Shown: positions 1 to 5,438, counted from the first letter of the stretch. The stretch: DNA of 5,518 nucleotides from Bacillota bacterium (GCA_023411395.1 JAEYOV010000009.1:1-5518), one strand, 5' to 3'. The notes: generated by a model from the letters alone, not told the origin. Made by a program: numbers and translations.

Positions 1-1225
1 AGATGATATCGTCCTTGACTCTTTGAAGCGCTTCCTTCTCGTAACTGATCAGGCTGGTTTTCTTGATGAAATCATCCACCGACAGGGGAGAAAAGAACCT
101 GGCCGTGCCGCTGGTGGGCAGCACGTGGTTGGGACCGGCAAAGTAATCCCCCAATGGCTCCGGAGAATAATGGCCCAGAAAGATAGCTCCGGCATTGCGG
201 ATTGACCCAAGCAGCTGATAGGGGTCCGCCACGCATAGCTCAAGATGCTCCGGCGCAACATCATTGGCCACCTGGGTAGCTTCCCCAAGATCCTTTGTGA
301 CCACAATGGTCCCATAACGGTTGAGGGAAGCGCCAATAATATCTCGCCGGGGCAATAGCTGCGCCTGCTTTTCCAGCTCTCCAGCCACCGCCTGAGCCAA
401 TGTTTGCGAGGGAGTGACAAGCACCACTGCGGCAAGGGGGTCGTGCTCCGCCTGACTTAAAAGGTCAGCGGCCACAAAAACGGGGTTCGCGCTGTCATCT
501 GCGATGACCAATACCTCGCTGGGGCCGGCCACCATGTCGATGCCCACATGGCCGAACACCTCCCGCTTGGCGTTGGCCACGTAAATATTGCCCGGGCCTG
601 TGATCTTGTCTACCCTGGGCACCGTTTCTGTGCCGAAGGCCAGCGCGGCAATTCCCTGCGCTCCACCCACCTTGTAGATTTCGTCCACACCGGCAATGTC
701 CGCCGCCACCAGCGTGAGGGGATAGGAAACCGTACCGCCGGGGCCTGGCGGCGTCACCATGACGATCTTCTCCACGCCCGCCACTTTCGCGGGGATTACA
801 TTCATCAGCACCGAAGAGGGGTAGGCCGCCGTTCCGCCGGGCACATAGACACCCACACTGCTCAAAGGCCGAACCATCTGCCCCAGGTGGATACCTTCCT
901 CAAAATCCAGCCACGTTTTCTGCTTTTGCTTCTCATGAAAGGCTTCAATGCGCTTTGCTGCCTCCCGCATGGCGCTGATCCATTCGGGAGCGGCCTTTTC
1001 ATAGGCAAGAGCGGTTTCCTCCGCCGTCACCTTCATATCGCCCGGCTCAAAATTCACCTTGTCAAAGCGGGCTGTGTACTCCAAAAGGGCCGCATCGCCC
1101 TTTTCCCGTACGTTTTTCACGATCTCCTTTACCTGAAGGGAAACCGTTTCATCCGTCAATTGGCTTCTGTTCATCAGCCGGGCGTTCAGCGCGATTTTGT
1201 CCGCGGCAGGAATGATGGTCACCAT
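1..1225 (-). CDS. hisD: Histidinol dehydrogenase (3' end cut by window edge)
   Basis: This enzyme catalyses the last two steps of histidine synthesis, the NAD-dependent oxidation of L-histidinol to L-histidine through histidinal; it is cytoplasmic and zinc-dependent. My reading of the minus strand gives 408 residues with no stop before the window edge. Seen in it: VGGAQGIAALAFGTE, GPGNIYV (residues 210-216), DMVAGPSEVLVIAD, the zinc-ligand segment with Q258 and H261 in LSQAEHDP, the catalytic pair E326-H327 in APEHLEL, and D360 in GDYFAGPNH. These positions match or lie within one residue of Gln259, His262, Glu326, His327 and Asp360 of the E. coli enzyme. The last zinc ligand (His419 in E. 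coli) lies outside the window, so about 20-30 C-terminal residues are missing only because of the edge. The ATG at 1225 has an AAGGAGGGG ribosome binding site (1232-1240) six bases upstream. It is third in the his operon, 14 nt after hisG. Nothing suggests a broken gene. Confidence 0.97.
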   Translation of the reverse strand, partial: MVTIIPAADKIALNARLMNRSQLTDETVSLQVKEIVKNVREKGDAALLEYTARFDKVNFEPGDMKVTAEETALAYEKAAPEWISAMREAAKRIEAFHEKQKQKTWLDFEEGIHLGQMVRPLSSVGVYVPGGTAAYPSSVLMNVIPAKVAGVEKIVMVTPPGPGGTVSYPLTLVAADIAGVDEIYKVGGAQGIAALAFGTETVPRVDKITGPGNIYVANAKREVFGHVGIDMVAGPSEVLVIADDSANPVFVAADLLSQAEHDPLAAVVLVTPSQTLAQAVAGELEKQAQLLPRRDIIGASLNRYGTIVVTKDLGEATQVANDVAPEHLELCVADPYQLLGSIRNAGAIFLGHYSPEPLGDYFAGPNHVLPTSGTARFFSPLSVDDFIKKTSLISYEKEALQRVKDDII

Positions 1226-1231
1226 CCGTTT

Positions 1232-1240
1232 CCCCTCCTT
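1232..1240 (-). promoter_or_regulatory. Ribosome binding site for hisD at the hisG stop
   Basis: AAGGAGGGG on the minus strand shares its first base with the final base of the hisG TGA stop and sits six bases before the hisD ATG. This is a very strong Shine-Dalgarno sequence, placed for re-initiation by ribosomes that finish hisG. Confidence 0.8.
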
Positions 1241-1878
1241 CAATCATCGTTCGTTTCGGGAAGCTGGGACCGGAATCCTTCCACAAGGACCTGAATCCTT
1301 TCCCGTTTTGTTTTCAGGGCGACCCTGTTCACCACAAGCCTGGCGCTGACTGTGCATATCTCCTCCAGCACCGCAAGGCCGTTGACTCTCAAGGTGGACC
1401 CGCTTTCCACAATGTCCAGAATCACATCGCTCAGGCCGATGATGGGGCCCAATTCCACCGAGCCGTTGAGCTTGATAATTTGAATGTTCCGCCCCTGGGC
1501 GGCGTAGTAGTTTCTTGCGATGTTGGGATACTTGGTGGCGACCCTTTCGTTGGCATAGCCGGCCGGCCGGCCGGGATATCCGGCAATGCACAGGCGGCAC
1601 TTGCCAAAACCCAGATCCAGCAGCTCATACAGCGGCCTGTTTTCCTCCATCAGCGTATCCTTGCCGACCACGCCCATATCCGCCACGCCATGCTCCACAT
1701 AGGTCGGCACATCGGCGGGCTTCACCAGGATGAAGCGGATGGCCTGCTCCGCATTCTCCAATACCAGCCTGCGGCCGGGGTTCTTTGGCGCGCTGCAGTC
1801 AATGCCCATGCCCTCCAGCAAATCCATTGCCTGTTCCGCAAGGCGGCCTTTGGCAAGCGCAATGGTGATCATTTCCAT
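1240..1878 (-). CDS. hisG: ATP phosphoribosyltransferase, short-form catalytic subunit
   Basis: HisG catalyses the committed first step of histidine synthesis, joining ATP and PRPP to form phosphoribosyl-ATP. The protein has 212 residues. It shows the N-terminal ALAKGRL (residues 7-13), the stretch LNGSVELGPIIGLSDVILD (137-155) and the PRPP-binding signature DIVESGSTL (155-163). It ends soon after, without the ~80-residue regulatory ACT-like domain of long HisG proteins. Known of the family: the short form is active only with HisZ, which is encoded directly upstream. Start choice: ATG 1878 has GGAGG (1886-1890) seven bases upstream. An ATG at 1872 would make an ATGA overlap with the hisZ stop but is 13 bases from the same site. 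The ATG at 1899 has no ribosome binding site. With start 1878 the gene overlaps hisZ by 10 bases, which suggests translational coupling. A (CCGG)4 run at 1559-1574 encodes part of the PGRPAG segment. Confidence 0.95.
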   Translation of the reverse strand: MEMITIALAKGRLAEQAMDLLEGMGIDCSAPKNPGRRLVLENAEQAIRFILVKPADVPTYVEHGVADMGVVGKDTLMEENRPLYELLDLGFGKCRLCIAGYPGRPAGYANERVATKYPNIARNYYAAQGRNIQIIKLNGSVELGPIIGLSDVILDIVESGSTLRVNGLAVLEEICTVSARLVVNRVALKTKRERIQVLVEGFRSQLPETNDD

Positions 1879-3089
1879 GCCATTTCCTCCCCGGACCATA
1901 CCCTGACTTTTCCTTCCGTCACACAGGCGGCCTTTTGGGCACGGCCCGTTTCCACCATTTGAAGAAGCTCCTCTTTGGCGGCGCCGTACTTAAGCGACAC
2001 GCTGACACCCGCCCTGCGCTTTTGCGCCGCCCATTCAAGCCCTGCCTTGAGCCCGCCCCGCGGCACGCCCAGCACGAACCCCGCGGCCGGGGCGGGATAC
2101 GTTTCCCCCTGCCGGGAAAGCGCAGCCATCAAAAGGTTGATGGACAGCCCAAACCCTGTGGCGGGCATCGCCCTGCCATACCGGGCGGGAAGCCCGTCGT
2201 ACCGCCCGCCGGACAGCAGGGGCTGGCCAAGATGCCCCGTAATGCCCCTGAAAATCATGCCGGAATAGTAATTCACCGCGTGGACCATGCCCAGGTCGAT
2301 GGTGACATACTCCCGGCAGCCGTAATCGTCCAAAGCAGCCAGAATCTGTTTCAGGTTTGTGATTGCCGCGCGGCAAAGGCTGTTGCTCGTGATGGCCTCC
2401 GCTTCACCCAGCACCGCCTCATTCCCGTACAGTTGGGGCAGCTTCATCAACCGTTTGAATACCTCGCCGGGAACGGCGCATTCCTTCAAAAAGAACTGCA
2501 TGGCCAGCATATTTTTTTCTTCCACGTGGCGGCGGAAGGTTTCCGTCTGCTCAGGCGTCAATCCCGCTTCCTGCATGAAGCCCTTGAAGAAGGCGACCTG
2601 GCCAAGGTCGATTTGAAACTCCCTCAATCCTGCTTCCTGAAGGGAGCGGATGGCCAGGGCAATCACTTCCGCGTCCGCCAGGGCGCTCTTTTCCCCCATC
2701 AGCTCCACGCCAGCCTGCGTACTTTCGCACAGGGAAGCAGAGCCATCCTGCGGGAAGGCGGCCACACTTTGAATATAGCACAGCCGAAGCGGCAGCGGCT
2801 CGTTCTTCAGGCGCGAGGCGGCGATGCGCACGGCGGGGATGGTGCTGTCGGGCCTTACCGCCAGCACGCGCCCCTGCCTGTCGAAGGTCTTCCATACGTG
2901 ATGATCATCAAAACCATACACCTCATCGTCGAAGGTGCGGTAATACTCCAATATGGGCGTCTCAATTTCCGCAAACCCGCTCAGCGAAAAAAGCGTGCGC
3001 AGCTGCTGCTCCACGCAGCGTTTGCGCACGCATTCCCCCATAAGCGTATCCTGCATCCCTTCCGGGATTTGAAACCTGGTAGTGCTCAT
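1869..3089 (-). CDS. hisZ: ATP phosphoribosyltransferase regulatory subunit (HisRS-like)
   Basis: HisZ is a catalytically inactive paralogue of histidyl-tRNA synthetase that binds short HisG to form the active, histidine-inhibited first enzyme of the pathway. The protein has 406 residues. Class II synthetase-like landmarks are visible: an N-terminal PEGMQD segment, RPDSTIPAVR (motif 2 region, 79-88), NYYSGMIF (273-280) in place of the LDYYTGTVFE-type HisRS signature, and SGGRYDGL (293-300), followed by GFGLSINLL where a true synthetase has the ATP-binding GxER arginine of motif 3. These changes favour HisZ over HisRS, as does hisG next door. A C-terminal domain from about residue 337 resembles the anticodon-binding-like domain that some HisZ proteins keep. 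Start: ATG 3089 has GGAGG (3095-3099) five bases upstream. An in-frame TTG at 3101 would place that site inside the gene, so I reject it. It is the first gene of the operon, with a consensus promoter about 50 bases upstream. Confidence 0.95.
   Translation of the reverse strand: MSTTRFQIPEGMQDTLMGECVRKRCVEQQLRTLFSLSGFAEIETPILEYYRTFDDEVYGFDDHHVWKTFDRQGRVLAVRPDSTIPAVRIAASRLKNEPLPLRLCYIQSVAAFPQDGSASLCESTQAGVELMGEKSALADAEVIALAIRSLQEAGLREFQIDLGQVAFFKGFMQEAGLTPEQTETFRRHVEEKNMLAMQFFLKECAVPGEVFKRLMKLPQLYGNEAVLGEAEAITSNSLCRAAITNLKQILAALDDYGCREYVTIDLGMVHAVNYYSGMIFRGITGHLGQPLLSGGRYDGLPARYGRAMPATGFGLSINLLMAALSRQGETYPAPAAGFVLGVPRGGLKAGLEWAAQKRRAGVSVSLKYGAAKEELLQMVETGRAQKAACVTEGKVRVWSGEEMAWK
1886..1890 (-). 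promoter_or_regulatory. Ribosome binding site for hisG inside hisZ
   Basis: GGAGG on the minus strand lies within the last codons of hisZ, seven bases before ATG 1878. Its spacing favours ATG 1878 over the ATGA-overlap start at 1872, and its position suggests that hisZ translation helps open the hisG start. Confidence 0.75.
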
Positions 3090-3094
3090 CCGGC

Positions 3095-3099
3095 CCTCC
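3095..3099 (-). promoter_or_regulatory. Ribosome binding site deciding the hisZ start
   Basis: GGAGG on the minus strand, five bases before ATG 3089. It overlaps the alternative TTG-started extension (3101) and therefore argues against that start. Confidence 0.8.
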
Positions 3100-3105
3100 A
3101 AAAAA

Positions 3106-3125
3106 CGCTTTAGCGCAGTAAAGTG
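3106..3125. promoter_or_regulatory. Inverted repeat in the hisZ leader, possible operator
   Basis: CTTTA (3108-3112) and TAAAG (3119-3123) are separated by 6 bases. The outer bases C3106 and G3125 also pair, with one mismatch between. It covers roughly +7 to +26 of the predicted his transcript and ends just before the hisZ ribosome binding site, a usual place for a repressor. A TrpR-family his regulator (HisR) is a conceivable binder, but I infer this from context only and do not match it to a known motif. Confidence 0.35.
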
Positions 3126-3137
3126 TTAATTCTGTAG

Positions 3138-3167
3138 ATTATATTCGGAGAGATTCTCTTTTGTCAA
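3138..3167 (-). promoter_or_regulatory. Consensus sigma-A promoter of the his operon
   Basis: On the minus strand a perfect -35 TTGACA (3162-3167) is separated by 18 bases from a perfect -10 TATAAT (3138-3143). Transcription should start near 3131, giving a leader of roughly 40 bases before hisZ ATG 3089. The whole promoter lies in the 89-bp gap after the hydrolase stop. Such a strong promoter on a biosynthetic operon normally needs a repressor or other control, and palindromes nearby may supply it. No T-box or His-codon leader peptide fits in so short a leader. Confidence 0.88.
3149..3159. promoter_or_regulatory. Small palindrome inside the his promoter spacer
   Basis: AGAGATTCTCT is a perfect inverted repeat with 5-bp arms and a single central base, lying between the -35 and -10 boxes. 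A protein bound here would block RNA polymerase, so it is a possible operator. It is short and could be chance. Confidence 0.3.
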
Positions 3168-3178
3168 GGGAAACAAGC

Positions 3179-4345
3179 TCAATTCATGGCCTCATACAGC
3201 GCCTTGACCAGCGTGCCTGTATCATCCTGTCCGTATTCCCAGAACATGACGCCCATCAAGCCGTTATCCTTGGCATACGCGCCTTTGGCCGCAATGGACT
3301 CCGTATCCTCAAAGCTGATAAAGGTGCTGCCGTCGAACAGGTATGGCGCCATGGCGGTATCATCCCAGTAGCGGGTATAGCTGCCGTCGGAGATCATCGC
3401 TTCAATAGCGCCAAAGCCATAGGTTTTGTTGCCGCTGGTGCCGGCCGGCTGGCCAAGGCCGTTCTGCTCACCGCTTTTCACGCTGCGCCAGGCGCGGCCA
3501 TAGAAGGCGGCGCCCATCATCAGCTTTTCCCTGGGGATGCCCGCATCGGCAAAAGCCTCCATGGCTTTATCAGCGCTGACGGCAGCCTTGTCGCCCTGTT
3601 GTGGGTAGAGGCATGTATGGTGGCCCGTCACCTTTTCAAAGCCACGCAGGTCATACGTCATTACGTTCACCTGGTCCACGGTCCGGCCAAGGGCCGCGCA
3701 TTCCAGCTTGTCGGCGTACTGCCTGGAGCCGCCCACCGCAATGGAAATAAGACGCTTCGCGTCATCCTGCGCGGTCAGCTCATCCAAAGCTGTCCGAAGC
3801 GCTTCCAAAAGCAAAAGAAGATTTTCCGGGTCATCCTCACGGCTTTCGATGCCGGCCACAGAGGAGCCGGGATATTCCCAGTCGATGTCTATGCCCAAAA
3901 AACCGTGTTCCTCCATCAGGGCCACGGCGCTTTCCACGAATGCGGCCCGGCCGCTTTCGGTGGCCGCCGCCTGGGAAAACCCGTCCGCGCCCCATCCGCC
4001 CACCGCCATCACGGGCAGAATGTGGGGGTGGCGCTTGATATATTTCTTGAACGCGCTTATGGAGCGCCAATGGCTGCCGGATACTTTCCCATCCTCGATG
4101 AGCGCAAAGGAATAGTTCATTTGCGTCATGTACCGGGCATCCTCATCCCGAAATGCAAGGCCGCCCCTGTCGTATACGTAAGCGGAGACCACCTTTGATC
4201 CCAACCCTTCTTCTGTATCTGCCTCAGCCGTGTTGCCGGGCACGGCGGCCGTCATGGGAATGGAAAGCAGGCTGATCACCATCAGCAAGCATACCGTACC
4301 CATCCACCATTTACGGGGAAACAAATCCCCAAGGAACTTCTTCAA
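3179..4345 (-). CDS. Secreted family 18 glycoside hydrolase (chitinase-like)
   Basis: GH18 enzymes cleave beta-1,4 bonds in chitin or related N-acetylglucosamine glycans by a substrate-assisted mechanism. From the TTG start the protein has 388 residues. It has a basic N-terminus (KKFLGDLFPRKWW), a hydrophobic core at ~15-34 and a likely signal-peptidase site after TAA (residue 34). Then comes one TIM-barrel domain with AVGGW (114-118), the catalytic motif GIDIDWEYP (151-159, acid E157), MTYD (229-232), FYGRAW (281-286), an insertion region containing YTRYWD, and MFWEYGQD (367-374). No chitin-binding, LysM or cell-wall anchor domain is seen. Oddity: the first Asp of DxxDxDxE is Leu150; D153, D155 and E157 are intact. 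Start: TTG 4345 has GGGAGG (4354-4359) eight bases upstream and yields a normal signal peptide. In-frame ATGs at 4501, 4480 and 4414 lack ribosome binding sites and would place a terminator-like hairpin inside the gene or add an unusual N-terminus. Its substrate could be chitin, fungal or host glycans, or peptidoglycan. Confidence 0.92.
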   Translation of the reverse strand: MKKFLGDLFPRKWWMGTVCLLMVISLLSIPMTAAVPGNTAEADTEEGLGSKVVSAYVYDRGGLAFRDEDARYMTQMNYSFALIEDGKVSGSHWRSISAFKKYIKRHPHILPVMAVGGWGADGFSQAAATESGRAAFVESAVALMEEHGFLGIDIDWEYPGSSVAGIESREDDPENLLLLLEALRTALDELTAQDDAKRLISIAVGGSRQYADKLECAALGRTVDQVNVMTYDLRGFEKVTGHHTCLYPQQGDKAAVSADKAMEAFADAGIPREKLMMGAAFYGRAWRSVKSGEQNGLGQPAGTSGNKTYGFGAIEAMISDGSYTRYWDDTAMAPYLFDGSTFISFEDTESIAAKGAYAKDNGLMGVMFWEYGQDDTGTLVKALYEAMN

Positions 4346-4353
4346 AAGCTCGT

Positions 4354-4359
4354 CCTCCC
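4354..4359 (-). promoter_or_regulatory. Ribosome binding site favouring a TTG start
   Basis: GGGAGG on the minus strand lies eight bases before TTG 4345 of the family 18 hydrolase. None of the upstream in-frame ATG codons has a comparable site, so this decides the start call. Confidence 0.65.
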
Positions 4360-4424
4360 GTTTGACTTTATCATCAGGCGGGGTTGCGCCGCTTTTGTGC
4401 AGTAGGGAAACCATGGGCTTCAAC

Positions 4425-4450
4425 AAAAAACAAGGGGACCGCGATTCCCC
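4425..4450 (-). terminator. Terminator-like hairpin in the hydrolase leader
   Basis: Read on the minus strand, GGGGA (4446-4450) pairs with TCCCC (4434-4438) around a 7-base loop, followed at once by TTG and six T residues (4425-4430). This looks like a Rho-independent terminator about 80 bases upstream of the hydrolase start. It could attenuate the gene or stop a short upstream transcript. It is mutually exclusive with the larger hairpin at 4436-4472. Confidence 0.5.
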
Positions 4451-4472
4451 GCTATCACTTGCGAAGCGGTCC
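4436..4472 (-). repeat. Inverted repeat competing with the leader terminator
   Basis: GGACCGC (minus strand, 4466-4472) is perfectly complementary to GCGGTCC (4436-4442) across 23 bases. Its downstream arm shares bases 4436-4438 with the terminator-like stem, so the RNA can form only one at a time. The layout resembles an antiterminator/terminator pair, although this longer stem could also itself precede the T-run. Confidence 0.5.
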
Positions 4473-4503
4473 GGCTGCATCTGCCATCGTTTCCATGGCA
4501 ATT

Positions 4504-4512
4504 ATGATACCA
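4504..4512 (-). promoter_or_regulatory. Possible extended -10 promoter for the hydrolase
   Basis: On the minus strand TGGTATCAT has the TGn extension and a -10 box matching TATAAT at five of six positions. No good -35 box lies 17 bases upstream, which is tolerated by extended -10 promoters. It would start transcription near 4497, giving a ~150-base leader containing both hairpins. Moderate to weak evidence. Confidence 0.35.
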
Positions 4513-4532
4513 TACTTCCAGCATATATGGTA
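4508..4532. repeat. 25-bp inverted repeat at the hydrolase promoter
   Basis: TACCATA (4508-4514) and TATGGTA (4526-4532) are perfect inverted arms with an 11-base spacer, so the half-site centres are 18 bp apart, close to two helix turns. It overlaps the candidate extended -10 element, which suits an operator bound by a dimeric regulator. No regulator gene is nearby. Confidence 0.45.
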
Positions 4533-4590
4533 GTGTTACATTTTGCATCGATTGGATAACATCATTTTATGTCGAATCCTTCGTACATTT

Positions 4591-4609
4591 ACCGGCATGC
4601 GGTGCCGGT
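4591..4609. repeat. 19-bp inverted repeat upstream of the udk promoter
   Basis: ACCGGCA (4591-4597) and TGCCGGT (4603-4609) are perfect 7-bp arms around TGCGG. The repeat ends six bases before the udk -35 box. It has no T-run in either direction long enough for a terminator, so an operator or activator site is the more natural reading. Confidence 0.45.
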
Positions 4610-4615
4610 TTCCCC

Positions 4616-4644
4616 TTGACAGCCGGGTGGTCATGCAGTATTGT
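4616..4644 (+). promoter_or_regulatory. Promoter of udk
   Basis: A perfect -35 TTGACA (4616-4621) is separated by 17 bases from TATTGT (4639-4644), which matches the -10 consensus at four of six positions. The start of transcription near 4651 leaves a leader of ~18 bases before ATG 4669 and rules against the longer frame from 4543. Confidence 0.7.
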
Positions 4645-4668
4645 GTACAAGGAATGGGAGAGGATGGC

Positions 4669-5307
4669 ATGTTGTTTATAGGCATCTGCGGCGCCAGCGG
4701 CAGCGGGAAGACCACTTTGGCGCAGGAATTGAGCAGTTCGATCGGTGTGAAGTGCCTGGTCATCAACCAGGATGCCTATTACAGAGATCATCCGGCGCTT
4801 TCCTTTGAGGAGCGGAGCTTGCTCAACTACGACGAGCCGGAGATATTCGATCACGATCTGCTGCTGAACGACATGGAAACGCTGCTTTCAGGCCAGCCCA
4901 TCACCCGCAAGGGGTACGACTACAACCAGCACCGCCGGGCCGATTCCAAGGAGCTGATCCATCCCTGCGATGTATTGATTCTGGAGGGCATTCACGTTTT
5001 TTACGATGAACGGCTGTGTGAAAGGATGTATCTTAGGCTGTACATGAGCGTGGAGCCGGATATCTGCCTCTTGCGGCGCATCCAGCGGGATATATTGGAG
5101 CGCGGACGGCAGATCGAGGGCATTTCCCATCAATACCTGACCACCGTCAAGCCCATGTATGACAGATATGTGCGCAATTACGTCAATCAGGCGGATGTGA
5201 TCGTTGCCCGCGGCGGAAAAAACGCCAGGATCGTGGACATCCTGGCCGGGTATGTGCGGGACGAACTGCTGAAAAGACGCACGTCGAAGATTGAGCTTAC
5301 AGTGTGA
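4669..5307 (+). CDS. udk: Uridine kinase
   Basis: Udk phosphorylates uridine (and usually cytidine) to the monophosphate in cytoplasmic pyrimidine salvage. The protein has 212 residues, the usual length for bacterial Udk. Seen in order: the P-loop GASGSGKT (8-15), NQDAYYRD (33-40), NYDEPEIFD (53-61), the nucleoside-contact region GYDYNQHRR (82-90), LEGIHVF (105-111), the lid RRIQRDILERGR (136-147), KPMYDRYV (161-168) and ADVIVARGG (175-183). This series separates uridine kinase from phosphoribulokinase and pantothenate kinase relatives. Start: ATG 4669 is preceded by a GGGAGAGG site (4656-4663) and lies just after a promoter. The frame is open back to 4543, but those 42 codons overlap the promoter and inverted repeat. 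The gene is divergent from the hydrolase, appears to be transcribed alone and ends in a strong terminator. No residue looks missing. Confidence 0.95.
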   Translation: MLFIGICGASGSGKTTLAQELSSSIGVKCLVINQDAYYRDHPALSFEERSLLNYDEPEIFDHDLLLNDMETLLSGQPITRKGYDYNQHRRADSKELIHPCDVLILEGIHVFYDERLCERMYLRLYMSVEPDICLLRRIQRDILERGRQIEGISHQYLTTVKPMYDRYVRNYVNQADVIVARGGKNARIVDILAGYVRDELLKRRTSKIELTV

Positions 5308-5316
5308 GAATTTGAC

Positions 5317-5351
5317 AAAAAACCGGGGCCTGCCTGCCTGGCAGACCCCGG
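5317..5351 (-). terminator. Leftward-facing terminator hairpin after udk
   Basis: CCGGGG (5323-5328) pairs with CCCCGG (5346-5351), and CTGCC (5330-5334) with GGCAG (5340-5344), with one C/A mismatch and a 5-base loop. Only the minus strand has a T-run after it (six T, 5317-5322); the plus strand has none. It would stop transcripts entering from the right before they run antisense through udk. Confidence 0.65.
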
Positions 5352-5396
5352 CTCAGAGCATCAACAAAGTCAGACAAACTTTTGGGAATGCAGGGG

Positions 5397-5438
5397 CTGT
5401 CGTGCTGGAGAGAATTCTCCAGCACGACAGTTTTTGTT
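5397..5438 (+). terminator. Strong Rho-independent terminator of udk
   Basis: CTGTCGTGCTGGAGA (5397-5411) and its exact complement (5416-5430) form a perfect 15-bp stem with a GAAT loop, followed by TTTTTGTT on the plus strand. It lies about 90 bases after the udk stop. On the minus strand the stem has no T-run after it. Confidence 0.93.

Larger units (their letters stand above)
4346..4668. other. Divergent intergenic region between hydrolase and uridine kinase
   Basis: These 323 bases hold no gene I can support. Leftwards they carry a possible promoter, a 25-bp inverted repeat and a leader with competing hairpins for the hydrolase. Rightwards they carry a 19-bp inverted repeat and a promoter for udk. 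Open frames extend into it from both genes (to 4501 on minus, from 4543 on plus), but the added residues do not resemble the families and have no ribosome binding sites. Confidence 0.7.

Noticed and set aside
548..1294. 248-codon open frame on the plus strand opposite hisD
   Set aside because: Shadow of hisD, which keeps its catalytic and zinc residues throughout.
1935..3113. 392-codon open frame on the plus strand opposite hisZ
   Set aside because: It is the complement of a clearly conserved gene; the translation is rich in His, Arg and Gly, has no family resemblance and no ribosome binding site. Long antisense frames are common opposite GC-rich genes.
3101..3115. Tiny hairpin CGC-TAAA-GCG followed by six T in the hisZ leader
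   Set aside because: The stem is only three to four base pairs, too weak for a terminator, and the T-run directly precedes the ribosome binding site.
3161..4198. 345-codon open frame on the plus strand opposite the GH18 gene
   Set aside because: Shadow of the hydrolase, which shows all its family motifs on the other strand.
4346..4520. T-box riboswitch in the hydrolase leader, suggested by GGACCGC/GCGGTCC and a T-run
   Set aside because: There is no AGGGUGGNACCGCG core, no room for stem I, and the downstream gene is not an amino-acid or tRNA synthetase gene.
4543..4668. N-terminal extension of udk from ATG 4543
   Set aside because: It overlaps the inverted repeat and promoter, has no ribosome binding site, and would add 42 residues not found in the family, which begins just before the P-loop.
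5312..5340. TTGACA after udk as a -35 box
   Set aside because: No -10-like sequence lies 16-18 bases downstream; the stretch is part of the leftward terminator's tail.
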